Shown here one piece after another: positions 34,505 through 43,078 of a DNA stretch of 64,000 bases. Every line of letters starts with the position of its first letter. The first letter of the stretch is position 1. The position numbers were made by a program, and so were the translations under genes. Below the pieces are notes generated by a model. That model was given only the letters and a program-made list of their open reading frames with translations. It ran no database searches and was not told the origin of the DNA. The stretch is from Micromonospora chaiyaphumensis (GTDB taxonomy: Bacteria > Actinomycetota > Actinomycetes > Mycobacteriales > Micromonosporaceae): the NCBI RefSeq assembly GCF_900091435.1, contig NZ_FMCS01000006.1, positions 1-64,000 of the forward strand. The letters are read 5' to 3'.

Positions 34505-34877
34505 CTCGGTGTACAGGCGATGCCCATGGGCGTCGACGAAGCTTCGAGCGCGTCTGGTCAGAGCTGCTGGTACCGGAACCTCCTCAAGAACCTCAACGTC
34601 TGTGGCGCCTCCTCCTCGGAGGCTCTGCGACCGACCGTCCCGTCGACCTGCAATGGATCAGTAGTCCGATCCCCACCCACGTCCCGTCAGCCATCTCCAC
34701 ACTCGAACCAGAGACGGTACCTCTTCGAACTGCTGAACGTGGACCGCCACCCGCAAGCAGACCTGCTCAGCAGGACCCGCGTAACACGGATCGCATCGAC
34801 GACGCCGGATGAGTGGAGACAGTTGATCTCCACGGCCCACCCTCCGGTCGGGCCGTCACCTGCGACGTGAGGAAGTC
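34505..34877. other. 373-bp lower-GC gap, no convincing gene
   Basis: Contains the open but start-less upstream extension of the minus-strand gene at 34504 and a plus-strand frame of 133 codons without recognisable features. May be degraded acquired DNA. The 3' 60 bp lead into the secreted-protein gene, but no clear promoter was seen. Confidence 0.5.
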
Positions 34878-35759
34878 ATGCGACCGCACTCCCTGTCCCG
34901 CTCGCTCCGACGTCTCGTCCCCACCACCCTGGCCGCCCTCGCCCTCGGCGCGGCGGTTCTCCCGGCCGACGCGGTGGCGGCCGGGAAGACCCAGCCCGAC
35001 CTGCTCGTCGACCTCGTGATGACCGAACCGCTCAACCCGGCCGAGGGTGAGACCTTCTACGCGCGGATCGACCTGCGCAACTACGGCAACGGCGACTCGG
35101 GCCCGGTCAAGCTCACCGTCTCGGTGCCCGCGGGCCTGCGCACCACGACCGCCGACACCGGCACGGGGTGGACCTGCACGGTGGCGAGCACGACCAGCTA
35201 TTCCTGCGCGTATCCGGCGCTGCTGGCCGGGCAGCGCAGTCAGCTGAGCGTGCCGTTCGAGGTGGCGGGCGCCACGCCGGGGACCAGCGTGCCGATCACC
35301 GCGACCATCGCCCCCGACAAGCGGGAGTCGAACACCGGCAACAACACCGGTTCGGTGACGGTGGCCATCGCGGGCACCTGCGTCATCCGGGGCGTCGTCT
35401 GGCACGACCTGGACGGCGACGGGCAGCGCGAGGAGGGCGAACCGGGCATCGGCCCGGACGGCGTCCTCGAGGTGAGCCTCTGGCGCCCGCAGGGAGAGAC
35501 GATCGGTGGCGGCTCGGCCACCGTGAACCCGGACGGCACCTGGTCCATCACGGCCCGGACCGAACTGCTCTATCAGGTGCGGGTGGAGGCCATCAACCAG
35601 TACGACCGGACCGCCGGGAACGTAGGTGACGACGCCACCGACTCGGACCTGGTGACGGCGTACCAGCATGACCCGACGCTGCTCGCCGCGAGCGACGAGT
35701 TCGAGGCCCACGCCGGTGGCGAGTACGTCGTCGACGCCGGCCTCGTCACCCGGAGCTGA
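34878..35759 (+). CDS. Secreted protein with CARDB/DUF11-like and SdrD B-like domains
   Basis: 293 residues. Signal peptide with cleavage near ADAVAA (about 35). A beta-sandwich of the DUF11/CARDB type (TFYARIDLRNYGNGDSG, VTIA-type strands) follows, then an SdrD B-like domain with the Ca2+-type loop WHDLDGDGQREEGEPGI. No sortase signal or membrane anchor, so it is free or loosely bound outside. Likely structural or adhesive. Confidence 0.8.
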   Translation: MRPHSLSRSLRRLVPTTLAALALGAAVLPADAVAAGKTQPDLLVDLVMTEPLNPAEGETFYARIDLRNYGNGDSGPVKLTVSVPAGLRTTTADTGTGWTCTVASTTSYSCAYPALLAGQRSQLSVPFEVAGATPGTSVPITATIAPDKRESNTGNNTGSVTVAIAGTCVIRGVVWHDLDGDGQREEGEPGIGPDGVLEVSLWRPQGETIGGGSATVNPDGTWSITARTELLYQVRVEAINQYDRTAGNVGDDATDSDLVTAYQHDPTLLAASDEFEAHAGGEYVVDAGLVTRS

Positions 35760-35904
35760 CCCCGGCCGCCGTCCGCCCGGAGGACCCGAACCCCGGGCGG
35801 GCGGCCCCCTCTCCGGCGACACACCGCTGGCCGTGTCGGTGATCCGGCTGTGGGCGGCCCCGACCTGGTACGACGGTGGGACCAGCCGAGCCGAGGAGGT
35901 ACCG

Positions 35905-36387
35905 ATGACCAGTGGGCGGGAGACCGTGGAGGTCGACCCGGTGGTGTTCCGCGCCGTCTACGACTCGCCGGCCTCGCTGCCGGGCCGGCACCGCTGGACG
36001 ACGCCGGAGTCGGACGTACGCCGGCTGGAGAAGCTGCTGAACATGCCGGCGCGCAGCATCGGCGCCCCGCTCTGGGTCAGCGGCGACGAGCCGGACTGTC
36101 CGAAGTGCGGTCGCCGGGTGAACTGGTACGACATCGTCTCCTCGGCGCTGCACGGGGTGCACGACCGGGGGATGATGGCGCGGGTGATCCTCGGCGAGCG
36201 CAAGTACGTCAACACCGAGGTGCCGGAGGCGATCCCCGGCGTGCACTGCGCCGACTGCCGCACCCCGATCGAGGGGCTGCGCAGCTTCAAGTGCCACAAC
36301 TGGGCGTACGCCTTCGAGGCGCTGGAGGAGATCGTCGGGCGGATGTCGGGCGTGCCGAGTCAGCCGGCGCCGCCCACCTCCGCCTGA
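35905..36387 (+). CDS. Zinc-ribbon-containing hypothetical protein
   Basis: 160 residues with two Cys pairs, CPKC and CADC, about 50 residues apart, plus HGVHD, enough for one zinc ribbon. GAGGAGGT precedes the ATG. Its last 28 bp overlap the end of the converging GH65 gene. Family not recognised. Confidence 0.68.
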   Translation: MTSGRETVEVDPVVFRAVYDSPASLPGRHRWTTPESDVRRLEKLLNMPARSIGAPLWVSGDEPDCPKCGRRVNWYDIVSSALHGVHDRGMMARVILGERKYVNTEVPEAIPGVHCADCRTPIEGLRSFKCHNWAYAFEALEEIVGRMSGVPSQPAPPTSA

Positions 36388-38744
36388 GCGCGCCGGGCCG
36401 GGCGGCGGCCGGGTGGTGACGGCGGCTCGGGCCCGGGGTCCGGCACGGGCGGCATGGGCCGGGTGACCGGCGCCGCCCCGGTCACCCGGAGCCGTTCGCC
36501 GTGGTGCCACAGCTCGATCGCGTCTTCCGGGCCCCCGTCGGGCAGCTCGTAGCGGGCCGTGTCCGGGGTCAGCGTGATCCGCAGCCGCTGCCCGTGCCAG
36601 CGCAGGTGGAAGGCGAGCCGGGTGATCCGGCGGGGCAGCCGCGGGTCGAAGGAGAGCACGCCGCGGTCGTCGCGCAGGCCGCCGAAGCCCTGCGCCACCA
36701 CCAGCCACGCGCCGGCCAGCGAGGCCAGGTGCAGCCCGTCGGCGGTCTTGTCGCCGAGGTCCTCGAGATCCTGCAGGGCCGTCTCGGCGAACAGGTCGTA
36801 CGCCAGGTCCAGGTGGCCGACCTCGGCGGCGAGGACGGCCTGCACGGACGCCGACAGCGACGAGTCCCGGACGGTCCGGGCCTCGTAGTACGCGACGTTG
36901 CGGGCCTTCTCCTCGGCGGTGAACTCACCGGGGCAGCGCAGCATGGCCAGCACGAGGTCGGCCTGCTTGACCACCTGGCGGCGGTACAGCTCCAGGTAGG
37001 GGAAGTGCAGCAGCAGCGGGTAGTCGTCCGCGCGGGTGTTCGCGAAGTCCCACTCGGGTTGTTCGGTGAAGCCGGCCGACTGCTGGTGCACCCCGCGCTT
37101 GCCGTCGTAGGGGACGTGCACCGCGTCGGCGGCGGCCCGCCAGCCCGCCACCTCGCCCGGGTCGACGCCGAGCCGGGCGGCCGCCTCGGGGAAGCGCTCG
37201 GCGGCGTCGGCCGCGCCCCGCAGGTTGCGCCGGGCCATGAGGTTGGTGAAGAGGTTGTCGTCGACCAGCGCGGAGTACTCGTCGGGGCCGGTGAGCCCGG
37301 TCAGGTGGAAGGTGCCGGTGTCGGACCAGTGGCCGTACCCGTGCCAGAGCCGGGCGGTCTCCACCAGCAGCTCGACGCCGCACTCCACGAGGAACCCGGT
37401 GTCGCCGGTGGCCGCGACGTAGCGGAGCACGGCGTCGGCGATGTCGGCGTTGACGTGCAGCCCGGCGGTGCCGGCCGGCCAGTATCCGGAGCACTCCCGG
37501 CCGCCGAGGGTGCGCCACGGGAAGGTTGCCCCGGCCAGTCGCAGCTCGGCGGCGCGGTCCCGGGCCTCGGGCAGGTGCGCGTGCCGCCAGCGCAGCGCCG
37601 AGCGGGCCAGCCCGGGCGCCAGGTACGTGAGCACCGGCAGCACGTAGCCCTCGGTGTCCCACAGCACGTGGCCGTCGTAGCCGTTGCCGGTCAGTCCCTT
37701 GGCCGGGATGGTCCGGTCGCCGTCGGCCCGGCCGGACTGGAGCAGGTGGAACACCGCGAACCGGAGCGCCTGCTGGAGTTCCGGGTCGCCGTCGAGTTCG
37801 ACGTCGGCGGTGGCCCAGGCGGCGTCGAGGGCGGCGCGCTGCGCGTCGAGCAGCGCGTCGAACCCCTCGGCCCGGGCCGCGTCCGCCTCGGCGACGGCCA
37901 GGTCGGCCAGCTCGCCGGCCGGGGTGCCCTCGACGTGGGCGCACTCGTACGCGGCGAACTTCGTGACCCGGATCCGCTCGCCGGGGCGCAACGGGCCGGT
38001 GACCGCCAGCCGGAACCGGTCGGCGGTCAGCTCGGTGTCGGTCGCGGTGGTGTCCGCCGCGTCGACCCGGTGGGCGACCGCGACGGCGACCCGCTGGGCG
38101 CTGCGCTCGGTGCGGTGCACCAGCACCGCGTCGGTGCCGTCGTGCCGGCCGGTCTCGGCGATGAGCGGGTCGTGGATCACCGAGGCGGCGCGCGGGTCGT
38201 CGGCCCGTTCCGGCACCCGTTCGTTGGCGAGCAGGTCGGCGTCGACCCGCACCTCGACCGGGCCGTCCAGCGGCTCGACCTGGTAGTCGACGGCGGCGAC
38301 CGGCCGGCGGGGCAGCGAGACCAGCCGCGTGCTGCGTACCCGCACGCCGTGCCCGCCCGGCGAAATCCACTCGGTCTCCCGGCGGAGCACCCCGGCGCGC
38401 AGATCGAGGACCCGCTCGTGCCGCCGGACGGTGCCGGTCCGCAGGTCCAGCGGCTCGCCGCCGACCCAGAGCCGGACCAGCGCGGCGTTCGGGGCGCTGA
38501 TGACGGTGTCGCTGTGCTCGGGAAAGGCGTACCCGCTCTCCGGGTAGCTCACCTCGCGCTGCTCATGGAACCCGTTGAGGTAGGTGCCGGGCATCTCGTA
38601 CGGCTCGCCCTCGTCGAGGGTGCCGCGCCACCCCACCCAGCCGTTGCCCAGCGCGAAGATCGACTCGGTCTCGCCGAGCCGGTGCAGGTCCGCCCCGGTG
38701 CGGCGGATCCGCCAACTCTCGTCGCCCTGGGGGCTGTGTGGCAC
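36360..38744 (-). CDS. Glycoside hydrolase family 65 (maltose/trehalose/kojibiose phosphorylase-like)
   Basis: 794 residues. N-terminal beta-sandwich, linker, then (alpha/alpha)6 barrel. The general acid is Glu in TGPDEY (about E489); GYDGHVLWDTEGYVLP and GRECSGYWPAG are family blocks. Phosphorolyses an alpha-linked disaccharide to beta-glucose 1-phosphate plus glucose; which one is not decided by these motifs. The GTG at 38744 follows GGGAGGA. No beta-phosphoglucomutase is adjacent. Confidence 0.9.
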   Translation of the reverse strand: MPHSPQGDESWRIRRTGADLHRLGETESIFALGNGWVGWRGTLDEGEPYEMPGTYLNGFHEQREVSYPESGYAFPEHSDTVISAPNAALVRLWVGGEPLDLRTGTVRRHERVLDLRAGVLRRETEWISPGGHGVRVRSTRLVSLPRRPVAAVDYQVEPLDGPVEVRVDADLLANERVPERADDPRAASVIHDPLIAETGRHDGTDAVLVHRTERSAQRVAVAVAHRVDAADTTATDTELTADRFRLAVTGPLRPGERIRVTKFAAYECAHVEGTPAGELADLAVAEADAARAEGFDALLDAQRAALDAAWATADVELDGDPELQQALRFAVFHLLQSGRADGDRTIPAKGLTGNGYDGHVLWDTEGYVLPVLTYLAPGLARSALRWRHAHLPEARDRAAELRLAGATFPWRTLGGRECSGYWPAGTAGLHVNADIADAVLRYVAATGDTGFLVECGVELLVETARLWHGYGHWSDTGTFHLTGLTGPDEYSALVDDNLFTNLMARRNLRGAADAAERFPEAAARLGVDPGEVAGWRAAADAVHVPYDGKRGVHQQSAGFTEQPEWDFANTRADDYPLLLHFPYLELYRRQVVKQADLVLAMLRCPGEFTAEEKARNVAYYEARTVRDSSLSASVQAVLAAEVGHLDLAYDLFAETALQDLEDLGDKTADGLHLASLAGAWLVVAQGFGGLRDDRGVLSFDPRLPRRITRLAFHLRWHGQRLRITLTPDTARYELPDGGPEDAIELWHHGERLRVTGAAPVTRPMPPVPDPGPEPPSPPGRRPARRAQAEVGGAG

Positions 38745-38880
38745 GGGTCCTCCCGAGGTCGGTGCGTCGCGGCCACCGAAGCAGACCCGGCTGAGAGGCG
38801 GCTGAGACTTCGGTGCCCCGACAGTCATTCCCCCGCCACCCTCAAGGTGAACGGAGTATGAACAGGTGGTGAGGTGATTC

Positions 38881-39510
38881 ATGACCGACGCCCTGGTGAC
38901 CGATGTCCCGGATGTCAGTACCGACTGGTACCACGACATCGTCCAGTTCGCCGACCGCACACCGGAACCGGTGCACTGGTTCGCCGTGCACTTCACCGAG
39001 GGGGCGATCGTCCTGCTCGGGGTCCTGCTGGTCCTGGCCGCGCTGGCCCGGCTGGTCGGCGGCGACCTCCGGGGCCGGGCGCTCGCCCTGGCCGCCCCGG
39101 TCGCGGTCGTCTGCGCGTACCTGTCCAGTGAGGGGTTGAAGACCCTGATCGCCGAGGACCGGCCCTGCCGCAGCCCGGCCGACCTGGTCATCGTGGCCGG
39201 GCACTGCCCGCCGGCCGGGGACTGGTCGTTCCCGAGCAACCACGCCACCATCGCGGGCGCGCTGGCCGCCACCGCGCTGCTGCTGCACCGCCGGATCGGC
39301 CTGGTGGCCGTCCCGCTCGCCGTGCTGGCCGCGGTCTCCCGCACCTTTGTGGGCGTGCACTACCCGCACGACGTGGCCGCCGGGCTGCTGCTCGGCGTGC
39401 TGGTGGGCACGCTGCTCACCCCGGTGCTGGCCCGACCGGTGGCCGAGGTCCTGCGCCGGCGGGTCCGCCGTGCCGCCGCCCGCCCGGCCGTCGGGCCCGC
39501 CCGGCGCTGA
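38881..39510 (+). CDS. PAP2-family membrane phosphatase
   Basis: 209 residues, about five or six membrane helices. The three PAP2 motifs are present: KTLIAEDRP, PSNH and SRTFVGVHYPHDV. Removes phosphate from a lipid or isoprenoid phosphate such as undecaprenyl diphosphate, active site outside. GGTGAGGTG precedes the ATG. Confidence 0.9.
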   Translation: MTDALVTDVPDVSTDWYHDIVQFADRTPEPVHWFAVHFTEGAIVLLGVLLVLAALARLVGGDLRGRALALAAPVAVVCAYLSSEGLKTLIAEDRPCRSPADLVIVAGHCPPAGDWSFPSNHATIAGALAATALLLHRRIGLVAVPLAVLAAVSRTFVGVHYPHDVAAGLLLGVLVGTLLTPVLARPVAEVLRRRVRRAAARPAVGPARR

Positions 39511-39526
39511 CCCCGCGTGCCGGCGC

Positions 39527-40300
39527 TCACGTCGTCAGGACGAGGGTGGCGGCGGTGCCGAGGATGAGGAACGGGCCGAACGGCAGGTGGCTGGACCAGC
39601 GGACCCGGCGGGCCGCCAGCAGCGCCAGGCCGGCCACCGCGGAGAGCGTGACCGCGAGGACCAGGCCCGCCACCAGCACCGGCCAGCCGTACCAGCCGAG
39701 CAGCGCCCCCGCGCCGAGCGCCAGCTTGGCGTCGCCGAGACCGAACCCCCGCCGGCCGAGCAGCAGGGTGGTCGCCGCGAAGCCCGCGCCGAGGGCGAGC
39801 CCGGCCGCGGTGGCCCGCAGCCAGGGCCCGGGGCCGGGCCCGGCCAGCGTGGCCACCCCGAGCAGCACCCACACCCCGGCCGCCGCCGGCCAGGTCAGCC
39901 GGTCCGGAAGCCGGTGAACCGCGGCGTCGACCAGGGCCAGCGGCACCGCCCAGGCGAGCCACCAGGCGACCGCCATCCGTGCGGCGGGCGGCCCACCGGT
40001 GAGCGCCAGCGCCACCACCGCCGCCGCCAGGGCGGACTCCACCACCATCGGCGCTTCGCCGACCCGCGCCCGGCAGGACGGGCAGCGGGCCGCCGGCCCG
40101 AGCGCCGGCAGCGGCCGGTCCAGGCCGATCGGCGCGCCGCAGCCGTCGCACCCCGTCCGGTCGGGCGACCCCGGGGGTACGGCGTACCGCGCGACCGCCA
40201 ACCGCAGCAGCGGTACGACCGCCAGGGCGGCCAGCAGCCGTGCGCCCGGGCGGCGAGCCGGGGCGGTCGGTGCGGTCGCGCGGACCCGTTCGGCGGTCAC
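39527..40300 (-). CDS. Type IV prepilin peptidase (A24), TadV/PilD-like
   Basis: 257 residues, membrane aspartyl protease. The N-terminal zinc loop has CDGCGAP and CPSCRAR. The first Asp is in VDAAVHRLPDRL and the second in GLGDAKL. Probably cleaves the pseudopilins of the Tad locus that begins about 600 bp away on the other strand. The full CxxC loop suggests N-methylation as well. GTG start with GGGGGAG upstream. Confidence 0.88.
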   Translation of the reverse strand: MTAERVRATAPTAPARRPGARLLAALAVVPLLRLAVARYAVPPGSPDRTGCDGCGAPIGLDRPLPALGPAARCPSCRARVGEAPMVVESALAAAVVALALTGGPPAARMAVAWWLAWAVPLALVDAAVHRLPDRLTWPAAAGVWVLLGVATLAGPGPGPWLRATAAGLALGAGFAATTLLLGRRGFGLGDAKLALGAGALLGWYGWPVLVAGLVLAVTLSAVAGLALLAARRVRWSSHLPFGPFLILGTAATLVLTT

Positions 40301-40890
40301 GCCGGCTCCCCCGAACGGTCGCGCGCTGTTCCACTCTGGAGCACGCAGAGTGAATCCGGCTCCCTTGCCGTGTCGCGGATGGCGCGGAAACCGGCGTCCC
40401 GCCGAGTGCGGGCGGGGCCGCGGAGGCCGGTGGCCGGCGACGGGCGGCCGGTCCGGCGACCCGGGGGACGGATCGGACCAGAGGGACGGTTGCCCCCCAT
40501 TCCACCGCCCGGTGACTCACACCCGGGACACCGCATGTCGCGTGCGGGTGAACGCACTCCTGCCACCGGCCGACCCGCCCGAGGGCCGTTCGTCGCCGTC
40601 CGGACACCCACCTGCCGCCACCACCTGCCATCACTGAGCGTGTTCGATTGAATTGCCTCTGTTGCATCGGCGGACGTCAGCCTATGCTCGCCCCTTGGGT
40701 ACGACGCAACCCCCGAACAATTGGCGTCGGAGGCCAACCAGAGACTTCACCCTTCGAATTCCGCAGAGATCCGTACAGGCAAATGCAGCGGTAGCAACTG
40801 CGACCCGGCCGTACACATCCGGGCGCGCTTCCGCATGCCCGGAGTGCGTTGACGCGACCGCTCCGGGTCGGCACCGAGGAGGGCCCGGCG
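40301..40890. other. 590-bp gap holding the probable Tad operon promoter and leader
   Basis: No coding region I can support. The 3' half (40640-40850) is clearly AT-richer than its surroundings. A TATGCT -10 at 40683 with TTGCAT 15 bp upstream would give a leader of about 195 nt, in which CGACGC (about 40703) and GCGTCG (about 40724) can pair. No known riboswitch was recognised. Confidence 0.55.
40662..40688 (+). promoter_or_regulatory. Candidate Tad operon promoter
   Basis: TTGCAT (40662-40667), 15-bp spacer, TATGCT (40683-40688). The only good sigma-70-like site in the AT-rich gap. The spacer is shorter than the usual 17. Confidence 0.45.
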
Positions 40891-41457
40891 TTGCGCACAC
40901 GGCAATCCCGCCGATGGGAAATCTGCCTGCTCAGCCTCGCTCTGCTGACCGCGACCGCCGGCTGCGGCAGCGAGCCCGAGGCTGCGGCCGGCCCGCTGAT
41001 CGGGCGGGCCGCCGCACCCGCGGCGCATTCCACCGCCGAGGAGAAGGCGGCCGGAAAAGCGGCTCTCGCCGCCTATTCCGGCTATCTCGACGCCTCCCGG
41101 GCGGCGAGCGCACACAGCGATCCCGGCCATCCCGCACTGGCCCGATTCGTGGCGGATCCGTTGCTGACCCGGGTGCGCGTGGCAATTCGTGACGCGAAGG
41201 AGCACGGCGCGATGCGTACCGGAACACTCGTTTCCGATCCCAGCGTGGTGTCGGTCGACCTGGCCGCCGATCCGCCCACCGTGGAGATCCAGGACTGCCT
41301 GGACGCGACCCGCTACCGCCTCGTCTACGCCAAGGACCGCCGGGTGGTCCCCGGCACCCGCGGCGGGCGCTACCTGGCCACCGCCACCGCGACCCGCTAC
41401 CCCGACGGCCGGTGGCTGATCAGCGCCGGCGCCGGACACCAGGACCAGCCGTGCTGA
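40891..41457 (+). CDS. Lipoprotein at the head of the Tad operon
   Basis: 188 residues from TTG 40891. GAGGAGGG lies 7 nt upstream, which decides this start over a TTG at 40849. The signal peptide ends in TAGC (lipobox), then an Ala-rich stretch and a folded domain with VEIQDCLDATRYRLVYAKDRR. Similar small lipoproteins precede Tad genes in relatives; a pilus-secretion role is inferred. The stop overlaps the next start by 7 nt. Confidence 0.75.
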   Translation: MRTRQSRRWEICLLSLALLTATAGCGSEPEAAAGPLIGRAAAPAAHSTAEEKAAGKAALAAYSGYLDASRAASAHSDPGHPALARFVADPLLTRVRVAIRDAKEHGAMRTGTLVSDPSVVSVDLAADPPTVEIQDCLDATRYRLVYAKDRRVVPGTRGGRYLATATATRYPDGRWLISAGAGHQDQPC

Positions 41458-42419
41458 CCTGGGGAGGAGGGGGTGTCCCGGCCCGCCCGACCCGGGCCGG
41501 GGCACCCCGGCGGCTGCTGCTCACCGCCGGCCTCGCGCTGCTGCTCGCGCTGACCGGCGCGCCCGCGCTGCTGGTGACCGGCTCGCCCGCTCGCGCCGGC
41601 AACCCGGGCGGCGAGTGCCCGCCCGGGCAGGACGACTGCAACGTCTGGGACGACGAGCCCGGCACCCCGGGCGGTCCGGGCGGCGGCGGGAACGGTGGCG
41701 GGGGCGGTGGAGACGGCGGCGCCGCCGCCAAGTGCCAGTGGAACGGCCGGGTCATCCCCTGCTACCACCCGGATCTCGGCTGGTTCAACAACGGCGACGG
41801 CTGCTACTACAAGCTGGCCGAGCCCCAGCCTGCCGCCCCCGAGGGCCAGCAGTGGTACGTGCAGACCTGCAACGGTGGTGACCTGGGCGCCCAGACCGTG
41901 GTCCTGCTCGACGCGCCGCCGCCCGGCTTCGGCGCGCCGCCCGACCCGGAGGAACTGGCCCGCCGCGCGCTGGCCTCGATCTCGCTGAAGGCACCCCGGG
42001 TCGCGGTGGCGCCCCGGCGCAGCAAGGGCCCCGGCCTCGTGGGGCTGCCGGTCTGGATGTGGGCCAGCCGCGGGGCCTCCTACTTCGGGCCGCTGCACGC
42101 CTCCGCCTCGGACCGCGGGCTGACCGTCGAGATCACCGCCCGGGTGACCCGGATCGTCTGGGACATGGGCGACGGCACCGAGGTCACCTGCACGGGGCCG
42201 GGCACGCCGTACGACGCCGACGGTCCGCGGGCCGGGCGGACCTCGCCCGACTGCGGCTACGACCTCGGCTATCCGAAGGCCGACACCTACCAGGTCAGCG
42301 CGACCACGTTCTGGACCGTCGAGTGGTCCGGCGGCGGCGAGAGCGGCGAGATCGCCCAGAGCCGGGTCAGCGGGACCGTTCCGGTGCAGATCAACGAACT
42401 TCAGGTGGTGACGCGATGA
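41451..42419 (+). CDS. Secreted Gly-rich protein with PKD-like end
   Basis: 322 residues from GTG 41451. Signal peptide (LLLTAGLALLLALTGAPALL), Gly/Pro-rich linker, a Cys-containing region (CQWNGRVIPCYHP, DGCYYKLAEP), then a PKD-like fold (RIVWDMGDGTEVTCTGPGTPY). Exported. Upstream and downstream overlaps (GTGCTGA and ATGA) place it in the Tad operon. Confidence 0.75.
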   Translation: MLTWGGGGVPARPTRAGAPRRLLLTAGLALLLALTGAPALLVTGSPARAGNPGGECPPGQDDCNVWDDEPGTPGGPGGGGNGGGGGGDGGAAAKCQWNGRVIPCYHPDLGWFNNGDGCYYKLAEPQPAAPEGQQWYVQTCNGGDLGAQTVVLLDAPPPGFGAPPDPEELARRALASISLKAPRVAVAPRRSKGPGLVGLPVWMWASRGASYFGPLHASASDRGLTVEITARVTRIVWDMGDGTEVTCTGPGTPYDADGPRAGRTSPDCGYDLGYPKADTYQVSATTFWTVEWSGGGESGEIAQSRVSGTVPVQINELQVVTR

Positions 42420-43078
42420 GTGTGGCGACGCGCAACGGGACTCCTCTGGACGCGCCCGTGGCGCCGCCCAGGGTGGTCCGGCAACGGCGGATCCGCCCCG
42501 GCCTGCTCGGCCTGGCCGTGCTGCTGATCGCCCTCGGCGGCCTGGGCGCCGCGTTCGCGGTCACCTCGGTGCGGTCCACCGGCAGCTACCTCGCGGTGGC
42601 CCGGCCCGTCGAGGTCGGCCGGCAGCTCACGGCCGACGACCTGGTGCCGGTGCGGGTCTCCGGGGGGCGGGAACTCCAGCCGGTACGGGCCGACCGGATC
42701 AAGGAGGTGCTGGGCCTGCGAGCCGCCGTCCGGCTCACCCCGGGCACGCTGCTGACCCCGGCCCAGCTCACCGAGGCGCCGCTGCTCGGTCCCGGGCAGC
42801 AGCAGCTCGCGCTGGGGCTGGAACCGAGCCAGGTGCCCGCCCGCAAGCTGCACCCCGGCGACAGGGTGCTCCTGGTCAGCACCCCGGACACCAGCGCCGG
42901 CAGCGCCGGCACCAACCGCGGCGGCGGCACCCGGTTCGAGGCCACGGTGATCGACACCGCTGTGCCGGAGAACGACGACGTGGTCGTCTACCTGGCGCTG
43001 GCCGTCCGGGACGTGCCGGCCGTGGTCGCGCTGGCCGCGGACGACCGGATCGCGCTCGTGCTCACCGGGGCGGCCTGA
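42416..43078 (+). CDS. SAF-domain protein, CpaB/RcpC-like
   Basis: 220 residues. One N-terminal membrane helix, then the SAF domain (AVARPVEVGRQLTADDLVPV, RLTPGTLLTPAQL) that in CpaB helps form the Tad secretion channel. Short for CpaB, with no outer-membrane partner expected in this group. Overlaps both neighbours. Confidence 0.8.
   Translation: MSVATRNGTPLDAPVAPPRVVRQRRIRPGLLGLAVLLIALGGLGAAFAVTSVRSTGSYLAVARPVEVGRQLTADDLVPVRVSGGRELQPVRADRIKEVLGLRAAVRLTPGTLLTPAQLTEAPLLGPGQQQLALGLEPSQVPARKLHPGDRVLLVSTPDTSAGSAGTNRGGGTRFEATVIDTAVPENDDVVVYLALAVRDVPAVVALAADDRIALVLTGAA

Noticed and set aside
34469..34870. Plus-strand frame of 133 codons in the lower-GC gap
   Set aside because: Overlaps the start of the better-supported minus-strand gene and shows no domain or ribosome site.
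40641..40660. LexA-like half site gtgttcgattgaa
   Set aside because: Only one arm matches; spacing and second arm do not fit TCGAACNNNNGTTCGA.
40684..40794. 36-codon frame beginning at the TATGCT box
   Set aside because: Its ATG lies inside the -10 element, so it cannot be translated from that promoter; no ribosome site.
40690..40890. Cyclic-di-GMP riboswitch before the Tad operon
   Set aside because: The conserved GEMM core (GGGCAAACC, GACGCAAAG) is absent.
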